From assembly GCA_002702745.1 (NCBI GenBank), contig PABM01000008.1:1-22868 (forward strand): a stretch of DNA of 22,868 nt, given 5' to 3'. Shown here piece after piece: positions 1 through 8,732 of the stretch. This stretch comes from Flavobacteriaceae bacterium (GTDB lineage Bacteria; Bacteroidota; Bacteroidia; Flavobacteriales; Flavobacteriaceae). Under the pieces are notes generated by a model. The model worked only from the letters and a program-made list of their open reading frames with translations, was not told the DNA's origin and did no database searches. How positions within the stretch are numbered: position 1 is the first letter of the stretch; each line of letters starts with the position of its first letter. A program made the translations under genes and the position numbers.

Positions 1-69
1 ACTCGAACTCTCACACCTTGCGGCACTAGATCCTAAGTCTAGCGTGTCTACCAATTCCACCACGCCCGC
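1..69 (-). tRNA. tRNA-Leu (anticodon UAG), 3' end cut by window edge
   Basis: Read on the minus strand, the sequence starts GCGGGCG (acceptor 5' strand, ending at base 69) and continues with a D-arm containing TGGTAGACA. The anticodon stem-loop is CTAGA-CTTAGGA-TCTAG, which places anticodon TAG at bases 33-35. A long variable arm follows (TGCCGCAAGGTG), typical of class II tRNAs such as leucine. The window begins inside the T loop (GTTCGAGT), so the 3' half of the T stem, the 3' acceptor strand and the discriminator lie outside. Both the long variable arm and the UAG anticodon support leucine. Confidence 0.95.
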
Positions 70-81
70 AAAATTGAAAGG

Positions 82-89
82 CAAATATA
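82..89 (-). promoter_or_regulatory. Bacteroidota-type -7 promoter element for the tRNA-Leu
   Basis: The minus strand reads TATATTTG here, an exact match to the Bacteroidota -7 consensus TAnnTTTG. It ends 12 bases upstream of the tRNA 5' end, a sensible distance for a short leader. No clear TTG/TTTG -33 box was seen at the expected spacing, so the call rests on the -7 box and its position. Confidence 0.5.
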
Positions 90-177
90 AAAAATACTTT
101 GTGAAATAGATGATTTAAATTGTTTTTAAAAGGGGTTATTGGTATTTTGGATTGGGATTATCTACTAGAAAAATCTA

Positions 178-3174
178 ATGAAAAATAATTTTGAATCAAA
201 GTTTATTCAAAACCTAATCTATTCGAATTATGGGCTAGAGGTTAAGGCCGAACAAATCGAAGGAGAATTAGATGACAATTTTAAACTTAAGCATGATGGA
301 AAATCTTATTTTTTTAAGATTTATCCAACTAATACAGATTTGGAACTTGTAACATTTCAAAGTAATCTTCTACGTCATTTAAAGGCTTTTGATAAAACTC
401 CTAAAAATATCTTAACAAATAAAAAAAAGCCCTTTGCTAGTTTTATTGATAATAAAAACGCTGTAAGGTATTTTAGAATGAATGAATGGATTGATGGAAG
501 ACTTTGGTCATCGGTTAATCCAATTGACAGTGAATTAAGAGAAAAACTAGGCTACGAAAGTGCAAGACTAGTTGAAAAATTAAAGGAAAAAAAACATATT
601 TATTATAGAAATAATTTTAGCTGGGATTTAGCCAATTTTTTGTGGGTAGAAAATCATTACAAGAAAGTACATTTAAAAAAAGGACATTGTCTAAGAATCA
701 AAAGTTTAACAGATAATTTTAAAAACAAAAAGAAAGAATATAAAAAACTTAGAAAGTCACTAATCCACAATGACTTAAACGATAATAATATTATTCTTTC
801 AAAATGTTTGAAGAAACCTGAGATTATTGGAATAATTGATTTTGGAGATTGTGTTAAAAGTCAATTAATTAATGAACTAGCGATAACCTGCACATATGGA
901 ATTTTAAATAGTCTTAATCCATTGGCTTCGGCATGTGATATAATTAGAGGATTTAACTCTAAAATTCCATTATTTGAAAGTGAAATTGATTTTTTATACG
1001 ATTTAATACTAATGAGAATATCAATTTCAATAATAAAATCAGCATTAAATAAAAAAATAAATCCTACTAATAGTTACCTGCAGGTAAGCAAAGATGATAT
1101 GCTTGTTTTATTTGAAAAATGGAATAGTATAAATAAAAGTCTAGCTATACATTTTTTTAGAAATGCATGTAATTTTAGCCCAAATCATAATGCTAAAGAA
1201 TTTAAAAAATTAATTAGTCAAAATAAATCTTCAATTGAGATATTATTTAAAAAAAAGGATATAAAAAAATTAAAGAACTTAGATTTAAGTGTTTCTAGTA
1301 AATGGCTTTCTAATGATTTAATAAACGATGTTCAATCTTTTGAAATAAAAATTAATAAATACCCTGATATTACTTTTTTTGGCGGATATTTAGAAACACG
1401 TGCAGTTTATAATTCATCTGACTATGAAAGACTTACTGATGCAGGTTTTGAAAATAGAACCACTCACTTAGGCATTGATTTTTGGGTAAAAGATAAAACA
1501 CCGGTCCACTCCATTGAAAATGGATACATAAAAATTATAACTAACGATAGGACTTCTAAAGGATATGGAGGACTAATAATAATAGAACATAGTATAGCTA
1601 AAATAATATATTATAGTCTCTACGGTCACTTATCAGACCAAAAAAAATCTATTTTGAAAGTAGGAAGTTTTGTTAAGAAAGGAGAGAAAATTGGTGAAAT
1701 TGGATCAATTAGTGAAAATGGAGGCTGGAGTCCACACTTGCATTTTCAATTAATGTTAACCCTCTTAGATTATCAAAATGATTTTCCTGGAGTATGTATG
1801 GAATATGAAAAAGATATATGGTCAAGTATATGTCCTGATCCAGTTCATATTTTAAATATTAAAAAAACCTATACTTCTAAATTTGACAAAACCAAACTAA
1901 AAAATTCGAGAAAAAAATATTTACCGAATAATTTAAAACTAAGTTATAATGAGCCAATTTACATTGTGAGAGGTTTTAATCAATTTCTTTACTCAAGCAA
2001 TGGTAAAAAGTATTTGGACACTGTAAATAATATTGCGCATGTTGGACATCAAAATTTAAAAGTTACACAAGCTGCTAACGAACAAATTGGAATTTTAAAC
2101 ACAAATACAAGATATTTACATGATGAAATTATTACTTTACACAAGAACTTAACTTCAAAATTCCCAAAAAAATTATCCAAGTTATATTTAGTTAATTCAG
2201 GAAGTGAAGCTAATGAACTTGCTATGAGAATGAGTGCTCTGTTTAGAAATAGCGAAAATTATATAGTAATGCAAGGTGGATATCACGGTAACACAAATAA
2301 AACGATTGAAATAAGTAATTATAAATATAATAGTAAGGGTGGGAGCGGAAAAGCAAAGAATATATTTGAAATTCCAATGCCAGATGAATTTCGCGGAAAA
2401 CATAGAGGTAAAGGAGCTGGAAAAAAATACTTTGAAGAATTTGAAAAGTTAATTTTAAAAGCTAAAAAATCAAATAAAAAAATCAGTGCTATGATTTTTG
2501 AACCTATAATAAGTTGTGGCGGACAAATTGAGATGCCTGAAAATTTTATAAAAATGTGTAAAAAAGTTCTGGACAAGCATAATATACTTACGATTGCTGA
2601 CGAAGTACAAACTGGATTTGGAAGAGTTGGTGAAAAATATTGGGGTTTTGAATTGTATAATATAATTCCTGATATTGTAACCATGGGTAAACCAATGGGA
2701 AATGGTCATCCGATAGGTGCAGTTGTTTGTACTGATGAAATTTCTAAAAAATTTGATAATGGTTTAGAATTTTTTAGTTCATTTGGCGGTAATCCTGTAT
2801 CATGTAGAGTAGCAAATGAAGTAATTTATGAAATAGAGAGAAAAAAACTACAGAGAAATGCTCTAAAAACAGGACTATTTCTTAAGGATGGACTAAAAAA
2901 TTTATCAATAAAATATCCGATTTTAGGAAATGTAAGAGGAAAGGGTTTATTTATCGGGGTAGAGTTAGTTGACAGAGGTTTAAACCCCGAAACTGAAAAG
3001 GCTCATTATTTAGTGAATAGAATGAAGGAGCTTGGTGTTCTAATGAGTAATGATGGCCTAGACAAAAATGTGATTAAAATAAAACCTCCATTAATCTTCT
3101 CTATTGAGGATTCAAAAAAACTTCTTATGCTTTTGGAAAAAGTATTAAAGGAAAATTTTATGAAATCAATTTAA
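178..3174 (+). CDS. Trifunctional fusion: APH-type kinase, M23 peptidase domain, class III aminotransferase-fold phospho-lyase (putative hydroxylysine kinase/5-phosphohydroxylysine phospho-lyase)
   Basis: Three domains are visible in 998 residues. Residues about 20-330 are an APH/choline-kinase fold with the catalytic HNDLNDNN loop (H197, D199, N204) and the Mg-binding DFGD (D221). Residues about 400-545 are a LytM/M23 domain with all zinc ligands and catalytic histidines present (H430, D434, H484, H520, H522). Residues about 570-995 are a PLP fold-type I class III domain with SGSEAN, IADEVQ (D808) and MGKPMGNGHP (Schiff-base lysine K838). The last motif is characteristic of the AGXT2L ammonio-phospho-lyases, which act on 5-phosphohydroxylysine or phosphoethanolamine, rather than of transaminases. 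In animals the kinase (HYKK) and phospho-lyase (PHYKPL) are separate proteins. The predicted net reaction is hydroxylysine to 2-aminoadipate semialdehyde, ammonia and phosphate. There is no signal peptide, so the protein should be cytosolic, which makes the intact M23 domain odd. The convergent hydroxyproline operon favours hydroxylysine as substrate; phosphoethanolamine is the main alternative. Domain calls are firm; the substrate is inferred. Confidence 0.85.
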   Translation: MKNNFESKFIQNLIYSNYGLEVKAEQIEGELDDNFKLKHDGKSYFFKIYPTNTDLELVTFQSNLLRHLKAFDKTPKNILTNKKKPFASFIDNKNAVRYFRMNEWIDGRLWSSVNPIDSELREKLGYESARLVEKLKEKKHIYYRNNFSWDLANFLWVENHYKKVHLKKGHCLRIKSLTDNFKNKKKEYKKLRKSLIHNDLNDNNIILSKCLKKPEIIGIIDFGDCVKSQLINELAITCTYGILNSLNPLASACDIIRGFNSKIPLFESEIDFLYDLILMRISISIIKSALNKKINPTNSYLQVSKDDMLVLFEKWNSINKSLAIHFFRNACNFSPNHNAKEFKKLISQNKSSIEILFKKKDIKKLKNLDLSVSSKWLSNDLINDVQSFEIKINKYPDITFFGGYLETRAVYNSSDYERLTDAGFENRTTHLGIDFWVKDKTPVHSIENGYIKIITNDRTSKGYGGLIIIEHSIAKIIYYSLYGHLSDQKKSILKVGSFVKKGEKIGEIGSISENGGWSPHLHFQLMLTLLDYQNDFPGVCMEYEKDIWSSICPDPVHILNIKKTYTSKFDKTKLKNSRKKYLPNNLKLSYNEPIYIVRGFNQFLYSSNGKKYLDTVNNIAHVGHQNLKVTQAANEQIGILNTNTRYLHDEIITLHKNLTSKFPKKLSKLYLVNSGSEANELAMRMSALFRNSENYIVMQGGYHGNTNKTIEISNYKYNSKGGSGKAKNIFEIPMPDEFRGKHRGKGAGKKYFEEFEKLILKAKKSNKKISAMIFEPIISCGGQIEMPENFIKMCKKVLDKHNILTIADEVQTGFGRVGEKYWGFELYNIIPDIVTMGKPMGNGHPIGAVVCTDEISKKFDNGLEFFSSFGGNPVSCRVANEVIYEIERKKLQRNALKTGLFLKDGLKNLSIKYPILGNVRGKGLFIGVELVDRGLNPETEKAHYLVNRMKELGVLMSNDGLDKNVIKIKPPLIFSIEDSKKLLMLLEKVLKENFMKSI

Positions 3175-4418
3175 AATTTTCGGTTTGGATTGAATCTATC
3201 AATATTTATACTGGTTTTTTTGTTATCAATAATTTCTGCTACAATTTTTCCTGTGCCAGTACTCATACTCCATCCCATCATTGCATGACCTGTAGCTATA
3301 ACTACATTGTTTAGTTTATTGGATCTTCCAATGTATGGAACACCGTCAGCAGAAATTGGTCTAAAGCCATATCCAGCTGCATCTCTATCAGTTTCTGGGA
3401 TAGTAATCGAAGGATAAAATGACTCAACAGCATCGCATATTGCATTTACCCTATTTTTTCTAATCTTGTTATTAACTGATGAAATTTCCATTGTTCCAGA
3501 ATACCTTGTAAATCCGTTCATTGGAGTAATTGCACATTTAGGTTCAACTAAAATTGCTGGGCAAGAAATTTCTGTTTTTGATGAATGATTTATACTATAT
3601 CCTTTTCCAGCTTGAAGAAGTAAATCAATTCCTAGCTTTTTACATAATTTAGAAGTCCAGGTACCTGCTGACAAAATATATTCATCAAAGATTATTTTTT
3701 GATCTGAAATATTTACAGATTTAATTTTATTATTTTTAATTTCAAAAGATTGAAACTCAGTATTTGTGATACATTTTACTCCTTTTTGTTGTATATAATC
3801 TTTTAATTCATTGATTAATTCGCTGGGAGTTGTGTGATGATCACAATAAAAATATGCCGCTCCGATTGAATCTATGTTTATATTAGGTTCAATCTTTTTT
3901 ATTTCATTTTGATTTAAAATTTTTGCCCTTAAACCATTTTGAACAGCCAAATCAACTACATCTCTTTCCTTTTCAAGAGATTTTTCGGTTTTACATAACA
4001 TTAACAAACCCTTTTGATCGTAGTGAAAATCCATTTTATTTTCCTTCTTAATATCTTTTAATAATTCTTGACTCAAAAGTGATATTTCAATTATAGGAAG
4101 AATAGAATTTTTTACATTACTTTCAGAACATGACTTGTTAAATGCATATAACCATTTAAAAAAATCTAAATTTATCCTGGGTTCAACATAAAATGGACTT
4201 GAAGAATTAAACATCCACCTTAAGCCTTGCTTAATGACACCGGGTGCTGCTAAAGGAATTATATGGCCGGGGGATAAATACCCAGCGTTAATGTATGATG
4301 CACCACTATTCATTCCGTATTTGTCAATAATTGTTACATCATGACCATTCTTGGATAGGTAATATGCAGAACATATACCAATTATACCGCCACCTACTAT
4401 CAATATTTTTTTTGACAT
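3171..4418 (-). CDS. FAD-dependent D-amino acid oxidoreductase, probable cis-4-hydroxy-D-proline dehydrogenase/oxidase
   Basis: This 415-aa DAO/DadA-family flavoprotein begins with a dinucleotide-binding motif (GGGIIG, residues 9-14, ending at ID 31-32). It ends with the family's conserved GFRPISADGVPYIG and ATGHAMMGW segments. It follows the hydroxyproline epimerase gene after one base and is the last gene of the operon. Epimerisation of trans-4-hydroxy-L-proline gives cis-4-hydroxy-D-proline, which this enzyme is predicted to oxidise to 1-pyrroline-4-hydroxy-2-carboxylate. Electrons would pass to the respiratory chain or to oxygen; the sequence does not settle which. There is no signal peptide, so it is cytosolic or peripheral to the inner membrane. 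General D-amino acid dehydrogenase (DadA) activity is possible from sequence alone; the specific call comes from context. Its stop codon shares TTAA with the stop of the convergent fusion gene. Confidence 0.85.
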   Translation of the reverse strand: MSKKILIVGGGIIGICSAYYLSKNGHDVTIIDKYGMNSGASYINAGYLSPGHIIPLAAPGVIKQGLRWMFNSSSPFYVEPRINLDFFKWLYAFNKSCSESNVKNSILPIIEISLLSQELLKDIKKENKMDFHYDQKGLLMLCKTEKSLEKERDVVDLAVQNGLRAKILNQNEIKKIEPNINIDSIGAAYFYCDHHTTPSELINELKDYIQQKGVKCITNTEFQSFEIKNNKIKSVNISDQKIIFDEYILSAGTWTSKLCKKLGIDLLLQAGKGYSINHSSKTEISCPAILVEPKCAITPMNGFTRYSGTMEISSVNNKIRKNRVNAICDAVESFYPSITIPETDRDAAGYGFRPISADGVPYIGRSNKLNNVVIATGHAMMGWSMSTGTGKIVAEIIDNKKTSINIDRFNPNRKF

Positions 4419-4419
4419 C

Positions 4420-5427
4420 TTAAATTACCTGAAAACCTGAATAAAATGGATCATCATCATCAACAATTATTTTATTATATCCATAAATTTTAGCCCATCC
4501 CCTTATAGCAGGTGTTATTCCATCATAGTCTTTTATTTTAGTAGTTTTTTTTACCCTGCAATTAAACTTTGAGCCAATAAAGCTTTCATGTACAAATTCC
4601 TCTCCAACCTTTAATTTATTTTGAGAAAATAATTGAGCCATCCTTGCTGAGCTTCCGGTTCCACAAGGAGATCTGTCAATAGCTTTATCTCCATAAAAAA
4701 CTGCATTTCTGGTGGAGGATTTTGAATCAATTGCTTTACCTGTCCATAAAATATGAGAAACATTTTTTATTGACTTGTCATAAGGGTGAATAAATTTTTC
4801 TGAATATTTTATATTGATTTTATCTCTTATTTCTCGGGAGTATGAGATAAGTTCCTCGGCTTTAAAGTCATCAAGGTCAGAATAATTTTTTTGCTTTTCA
4901 ATGATAGCATAAAAATTACCACCATATGAAACATCAAAATCTATTTTACCTAAATTGTTAGAAATTATAGATAAGTTTTTTTCAGCTAGAAAACTGTCAA
5001 CATTTACTATTTCTACCCAACTTACTTTTTTACCTTTTTTTAGGTAAGTTACCTGAATAACTCCAGCAGGAACCTCTATGTTTAGGATACCTTTAACTTT
5101 GGGCTTTACCAAATTTTCTTCTAAAGCAATTGTAACTATTCCAATTGTACCATGACCACACATTGGTAAACAGCCAGATGTTTCCAAGAATAAAATAGCA
5201 AAATCATTTTTAGAATCTTGAGGAGGGAAAATCATTCCGCCACTCATCATGTCATGACCTCTAGGTTCAAACATTAATGACTTTCTGATCCAATCAAATT
5301 TTTTTAAAAAATCTAATCTTTTTTCGCTCATCGAAATCCCATCTAAATCAGGTTTTTCTGATAAAATTAATCTAACTGGATTACCACATGTATGTGCATC
5401 AATACATTCAAAAATGTGTTTACTCAT
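4420..5427 (-). CDS. 4-hydroxyproline 2-epimerase (proline racemase family)
   Basis: This 335-aa protein has the usual length of the proline racemase family. Both catalytic cysteines are present: C90 in MCGHGTIG and C255 in DRSPCGTG. The Cys/Cys pair argues for epimerase or racemase activity and against trans-3-hydroxyproline dehydratases, which carry Thr at the second position. The MCGHG form is the one usually seen in hydroxyproline epimerases, whereas true proline racemases tend to have MCGHN. The predicted reaction is trans-4-hydroxy-L-proline to cis-4-hydroxy-D-proline in the cytosol. The ATG start overlaps the end of the upstream DUF885 gene by 8 bases, and the oxidoreductase gene follows after one base, so translational coupling is likely. 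The next enzymes of the pathway are encoded in the same operon, which makes the assignment strong. Confidence 0.92.
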   Translation of the reverse strand: MSKHIFECIDAHTCGNPVRLILSEKPDLDGISMSEKRLDFLKKFDWIRKSLMFEPRGHDMMSGGMIFPPQDSKNDFAILFLETSGCLPMCGHGTIGIVTIALEENLVKPKVKGILNIEVPAGVIQVTYLKKGKKVSWVEIVNVDSFLAEKNLSIISNNLGKIDFDVSYGGNFYAIIEKQKNYSDLDDFKAEELISYSREIRDKINIKYSEKFIHPYDKSIKNVSHILWTGKAIDSKSSTRNAVFYGDKAIDRSPCGTGSSARMAQLFSQNKLKVGEEFVHESFIGSKFNCRVKKTTKIKDYDGITPAIRGWAKIYGYNKIIVDDDDPFYSGFQVI

Positions 5428-7126
5428 TTTTTTTCTCTATATAATTATTGATTCTCCTCTCCAGGGTAGGTAATGTAACTGTTCCGTATTCTAAAATTTT
5501 TTCATGAAATTCTCTAATATCAAATTTATCATTCAATTCATCTTTTGATTTATTTCTGAGCTCACGGATTTTTAGTTCACCTATTTTGTATGATAAAGCT
5601 TGACCTGGCCACGAAATATATCTGTCAATTTCAGTGTTAACCTCGTGTAAAGACAATGCTGTATTTTTTGACATGTAATCAATGGCTTTCTCTTTTGACC
5701 ATCCCTTTGCGTGAAGTCCAGTGTCTACAACTAATCGACAAGCTCTCCACATCTCGTAGGTAAATTTTCCAAATTTTTCATAAGGAGTTGTATAAATACC
5801 CATTTCGTCAGCTAGAAACTCTGTGTATAGTCCCCAGCCTTCTCCGTATGCAGACAGATATAAATTTCTTCTAAATCTAGGAATACTATCTCCTAACTCA
5901 TTATTTAGGGCGCTTTGAAGGTGATGTCCTGGAACTGCTTCGTGAACTGTTAAAGCTGGTATTGTATATAGAGTTCTACTTTTTAAATCGTAAGTATTTA
6001 CCCAATAATAACCTGGATCTGTACTATTTTTTGAAGTACCTACATATCTACCACCTGTATATTTTGGAGCTATTGCATCAGGAACTGGTGCGACTCCATA
6101 TGGTTTTCTTGGTAGAGTTTTAAAGAATCTTGGAAGTTGTTCATCAGCTCTTTTGGAAATATCTCTAGCGTACATAAGAAGCTCCCTTGGAGTTTTTGCA
6201 TAGAATTGATCATCAGTTCTCAAAAATTCGAAAAATTCTTCAAAGGAACCATTAAATTTCAATTCATCAATAATTTTTATCATTTCTTTTTTAATCCTAG
6301 CCACCTCTTTTAAACCAATTTGATGAATTTCATCAGCTGTATATAATTCACTTGTCGTATAATAGTTGATTCTATTTTGATAGAATTCAGATCCATTGGG
6401 GGTTTCTGAAACCCCAATGGTAGTCCTTGTTTTTTTATAATATTCCTTTTCAAAGAAATCTTTAATTCTGATAAATTGAGGCACAACACTCTTTTCGATA
6501 GCATTTTTTGCTGCAGCAAGTATCGAATCTCTTTGAATTTCTGTTATGTCATTGGGTAGTTTGTTAAAAGGAGAATAAAAATAATTTGATTCAAAATTTT
6601 TAGTGATATGATCATTATATGTTGATTCGTAACCTTTAAAAATTACCAAAGGCTGAGATACACCTTTGTCTAGTCCTTTTCTTAAAAGAGGCAAATATTG
6701 ATCAACATATTGTGGTATATCATTAAGCTTATTTAAATAATTTTTGACTTGCTCATAATTGTACATCGGTCTAACATTATAAACTAGACTACTATGGAAA
6801 CCTGAATCAGAAAGTAGCGGATTTAGAAATCTTTCAAAATCATAATATGCAATAATATCTTTTAACACAAAGGATAATAATTCATATGAAATATTATCAT
6901 TTTCGTCCAACTTATTAATATCAATATCATCTAATTTTAGTAAAAGACTTTCAGCAAATTCTTTCTCAGATTTAAAGTATTCTTCAGAAAAATTGCCAAG
7001 AGGATAATCCTCAAAATTATAGCCTTTATGATTTTGGTATTCTTGAATAATTGCGTCCAGTTTTTCATTGTCTCGATTACATGAGAAAAAAAGAAAAATT
7101 GATAAAAAAAGGATTTTATATTTCAT
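5420..7126 (-). CDS. DUF885-family lipoprotein, putative zinc metallopeptidase
   Basis: DUF885 proteins are poorly characterised but carry a metallopeptidase-like HExxxxH signature. Here it is HEAVPGHH (H395, E396, H401/H402), followed about 40 residues later by a Glu-rich GEGWGLYTEFLADE stretch that could supply a third metal ligand. I chose the ATG at 7126 (568 aa). The frame extends 8 codons further to a TTG at 7150, but only the ATG start places a compact lipoprotein signal (MKYK, hydrophobic stretch, FFSC with C16) at the N-terminus. The protein should therefore be exported and lipid-anchored, in the periplasm or on the outer membrane. It sits between the aldehyde dehydrogenase and epimerase genes of the hydroxyproline operon. 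I infer a role in cleaving hydroxyproline-containing (collagen-derived) peptides before uptake; no substrate is shown by the sequence. Confidence 0.8.
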   Translation of the reverse strand: MKYKILFLSIFLFFSCNRDNEKLDAIIQEYQNHKGYNFEDYPLGNFSEEYFKSEKEFAESLLLKLDDIDINKLDENDNISYELLSFVLKDIIAYYDFERFLNPLLSDSGFHSSLVYNVRPMYNYEQVKNYLNKLNDIPQYVDQYLPLLRKGLDKGVSQPLVIFKGYESTYNDHITKNFESNYFYSPFNKLPNDITEIQRDSILAAAKNAIEKSVVPQFIRIKDFFEKEYYKKTRTTIGVSETPNGSEFYQNRINYYTTSELYTADEIHQIGLKEVARIKKEMIKIIDELKFNGSFEEFFEFLRTDDQFYAKTPRELLMYARDISKRADEQLPRFFKTLPRKPYGVAPVPDAIAPKYTGGRYVGTSKNSTDPGYYWVNTYDLKSRTLYTIPALTVHEAVPGHHLQSALNNELGDSIPRFRRNLYLSAYGEGWGLYTEFLADEMGIYTTPYEKFGKFTYEMWRACRLVVDTGLHAKGWSKEKAIDYMSKNTALSLHEVNTEIDRYISWPGQALSYKIGELKIRELRNKSKDELNDKFDIREFHEKILEYGTVTLPTLERRINNYIEKKNE

Positions 7127-7152
7127 AATCTTAAATATTTTAAAAATCAAAT

Positions 7153-8730
7153 CTAGTTATTAGAGGCAACACCGTTAATTTTACGGTTTATCATTAATGG
7201 ATTATCATTTTTTAATTCGTTTGGAAGTAAATTTTGAGGAAAGTCCTGAAAACTTACTGGTCTTAGCCACCTTTTTATTGAATTTGTTCCAACAGCTGAA
7301 AATCTTGAATCAGTTGATGCTGGATAGGGGCCACCATGGGTCATTGATGGGCAAACCTCTACTCCAGTCGGTACTCCGTTAAATATAATTCTACCTACTT
7401 TTAATTCTACAGCATTAATAATTTTTTCGCTTAAAAACTTTTCGTTAGTATCTGCTAATATTGTTCCTGTTAGTTGTCCTTCCATTGAATTAATTACCTG
7501 AAGCATTTCATTTTGATCCAAACATTTTACAATTAACGAAAATGGACCGAAAATTTCATCTTGTAGCTTTTTATCTTGGATGAAGTTTTTAGCTGTTACG
7601 GTTGAAATAACGTGTTTTGGAAAATTAGCTTTTGACTCAGAATCCACTTTTGTTAGAACTGAAACAAGTTTATTTTTTTTAATTTTTTCAAGACCATTGT
7701 TATATGCATTAAAGATATTGGGGTGGAGCATACAACTTGGTGATAATTTTTCAATTTCCTCAACTAACTTTTTTATAAATAAATCAAAAATTTCTGATTC
7801 AAAAGAAATAATAATACCAGGATTAGTACAAAATTGCCCAGATCCAATTGTTATTGATTTAGCAAATTTTTCTGCTAATTCAGCATATTCTTTTTGAAGT
7901 TTTTCTGGAAATATTAGCACGGGATTAACACTTCCCATTTCAGCGAAAACCGGTATAGGATTATCTCTTCTTGATGCTAAATCATAAATTGCACGTCCTC
8001 CTCTCAAACTACCAGTAAAACCAACTGCTTTGATTCCAGGGTTATTTACTAGCTTTTCTCCAACTTCAATTCCTTTACTATTCAGATTAGAAAAAACTCC
8101 ATTAGGCATATTAGTTGTTTTTACAGCTCTAATAATCGCCGCAGAAACTAATTCCCCTGTTCCAGCATGCATTGGATGAGATTTTAATATCACAGGACAC
8201 CCTGCAGCCAATGCTGAAGCAGTATCACCTCCTGCGGTTGAATAAGCCAAAGGAAAATTGCTTGCACCAAAAACCGCAACTGGTCCAAGTGGGATTAACA
8301 TTTTTCTTAAATCAGGTTTTGGAACTGGAACTCTATTTGGATTTGAGGTGTCAATAGAAACTTCTTGAAAGTCTCCGTTGATTAGGAGTTCTGAGAATGA
8401 CCTCAATTGATTAATCGTACGTGCTAATTCTGCGAGACATCTACCTTCGGTCAAACCTGTTTCAGAACAATAAATATTTACTATATCATCCGAAATTAAT
8501 TGCAGCTCATCTGCGATTTGATTTAAAAATTTAGATTTCACTTCAGACGAAACAAGCTTATATTTTTTAAATGCTTTGAATGCAAGTTCCACTGATTTTT
8601 GAATTTCTGAATCACTTGCCTCAAAGAAAGTTGTATCATTTTCAATATTTAATTTTGGGTTAAATGTCTGAAATATTACGGACGAATTTGAAGATAAATT
8701 GTCTCCAATATAATTTTTACCAGTAATCAT
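7153..8730 (-). CDS. 2,5-dioxovalerate (alpha-ketoglutarate semialdehyde) dehydrogenase
   Basis: This 525-aa member of the NAD(P)-dependent aldehyde dehydrogenase superfamily has the catalytic cysteine in GSGQFCTNPG (C301) and the general base in FAEMGSVNP (E264). The cofactor region contains FTGSLRGGRA. The GQFCTNPG and AEMGSVNP versions are typical of the ketoglutarate-semialdehyde dehydrogenase branch and differ from the GQVCSA-like motif of generic ALDHs. The predicted reaction is 2,5-dioxopentanoate to 2-oxoglutarate, the last step of hydroxyproline breakdown and the entry to the TCA cycle. It lies 2 bases downstream of the DapA-like deaminase gene that makes its substrate. The same enzyme family also serves glucarate and pentose routes, but no such genes are nearby. 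It could also accept 2-aminoadipate semialdehyde from the neighbouring fusion enzyme; that is speculation. Confidence 0.9.
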   Translation of the reverse strand: MITGKNYIGDNLSSNSSVIFQTFNPKLNIENDTTFFEASDSEIQKSVELAFKAFKKYKLVSSEVKSKFLNQIADELQLISDDIVNIYCSETGLTEGRCLAELARTINQLRSFSELLINGDFQEVSIDTSNPNRVPVPKPDLRKMLIPLGPVAVFGASNFPLAYSTAGGDTASALAAGCPVILKSHPMHAGTGELVSAAIIRAVKTTNMPNGVFSNLNSKGIEVGEKLVNNPGIKAVGFTGSLRGGRAIYDLASRRDNPIPVFAEMGSVNPVLIFPEKLQKEYAELAEKFAKSITIGSGQFCTNPGIIISFESEIFDLFIKKLVEEIEKLSPSCMLHPNIFNAYNNGLEKIKKNKLVSVLTKVDSESKANFPKHVISTVTAKNFIQDKKLQDEIFGPFSLIVKCLDQNEMLQVINSMEGQLTGTILADTNEKFLSEKIINAVELKVGRIIFNGVPTGVEVCPSMTHGGPYPASTDSRFSAVGTNSIKRWLRPVSFQDFPQNLLPNELKNDNPLMINRKINGVASNN

Positions 8731-8732
8731 AA

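Noticed and set aside
1..177. tRNA gene as an integration site for a mobile island
   Set aside because: The tRNA 3' end points out of the window, there is no integrase, and no direct repeat of the tRNA end was seen to the right.
178..1170. Antibiotic-resistance aminoglycoside phosphotransferase
   Set aside because: The APH fold here is the N-terminal part of a fusion with an AGXT2L-type phospho-lyase; it is a metabolic kinase, not a resistance enzyme.
2197..2709. Several minus-strand open frames inside the fusion gene
   Set aside because: They are shadows of the aminotransferase domain, have low-complexity composition and show no recognisable domain.
5420..7150. DUF885 protein starting at TTG 7150
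   Set aside because: The ATG at 7126 places the lipoprotein signal peptide at the N-terminus; the 8 extra residues spoil it.
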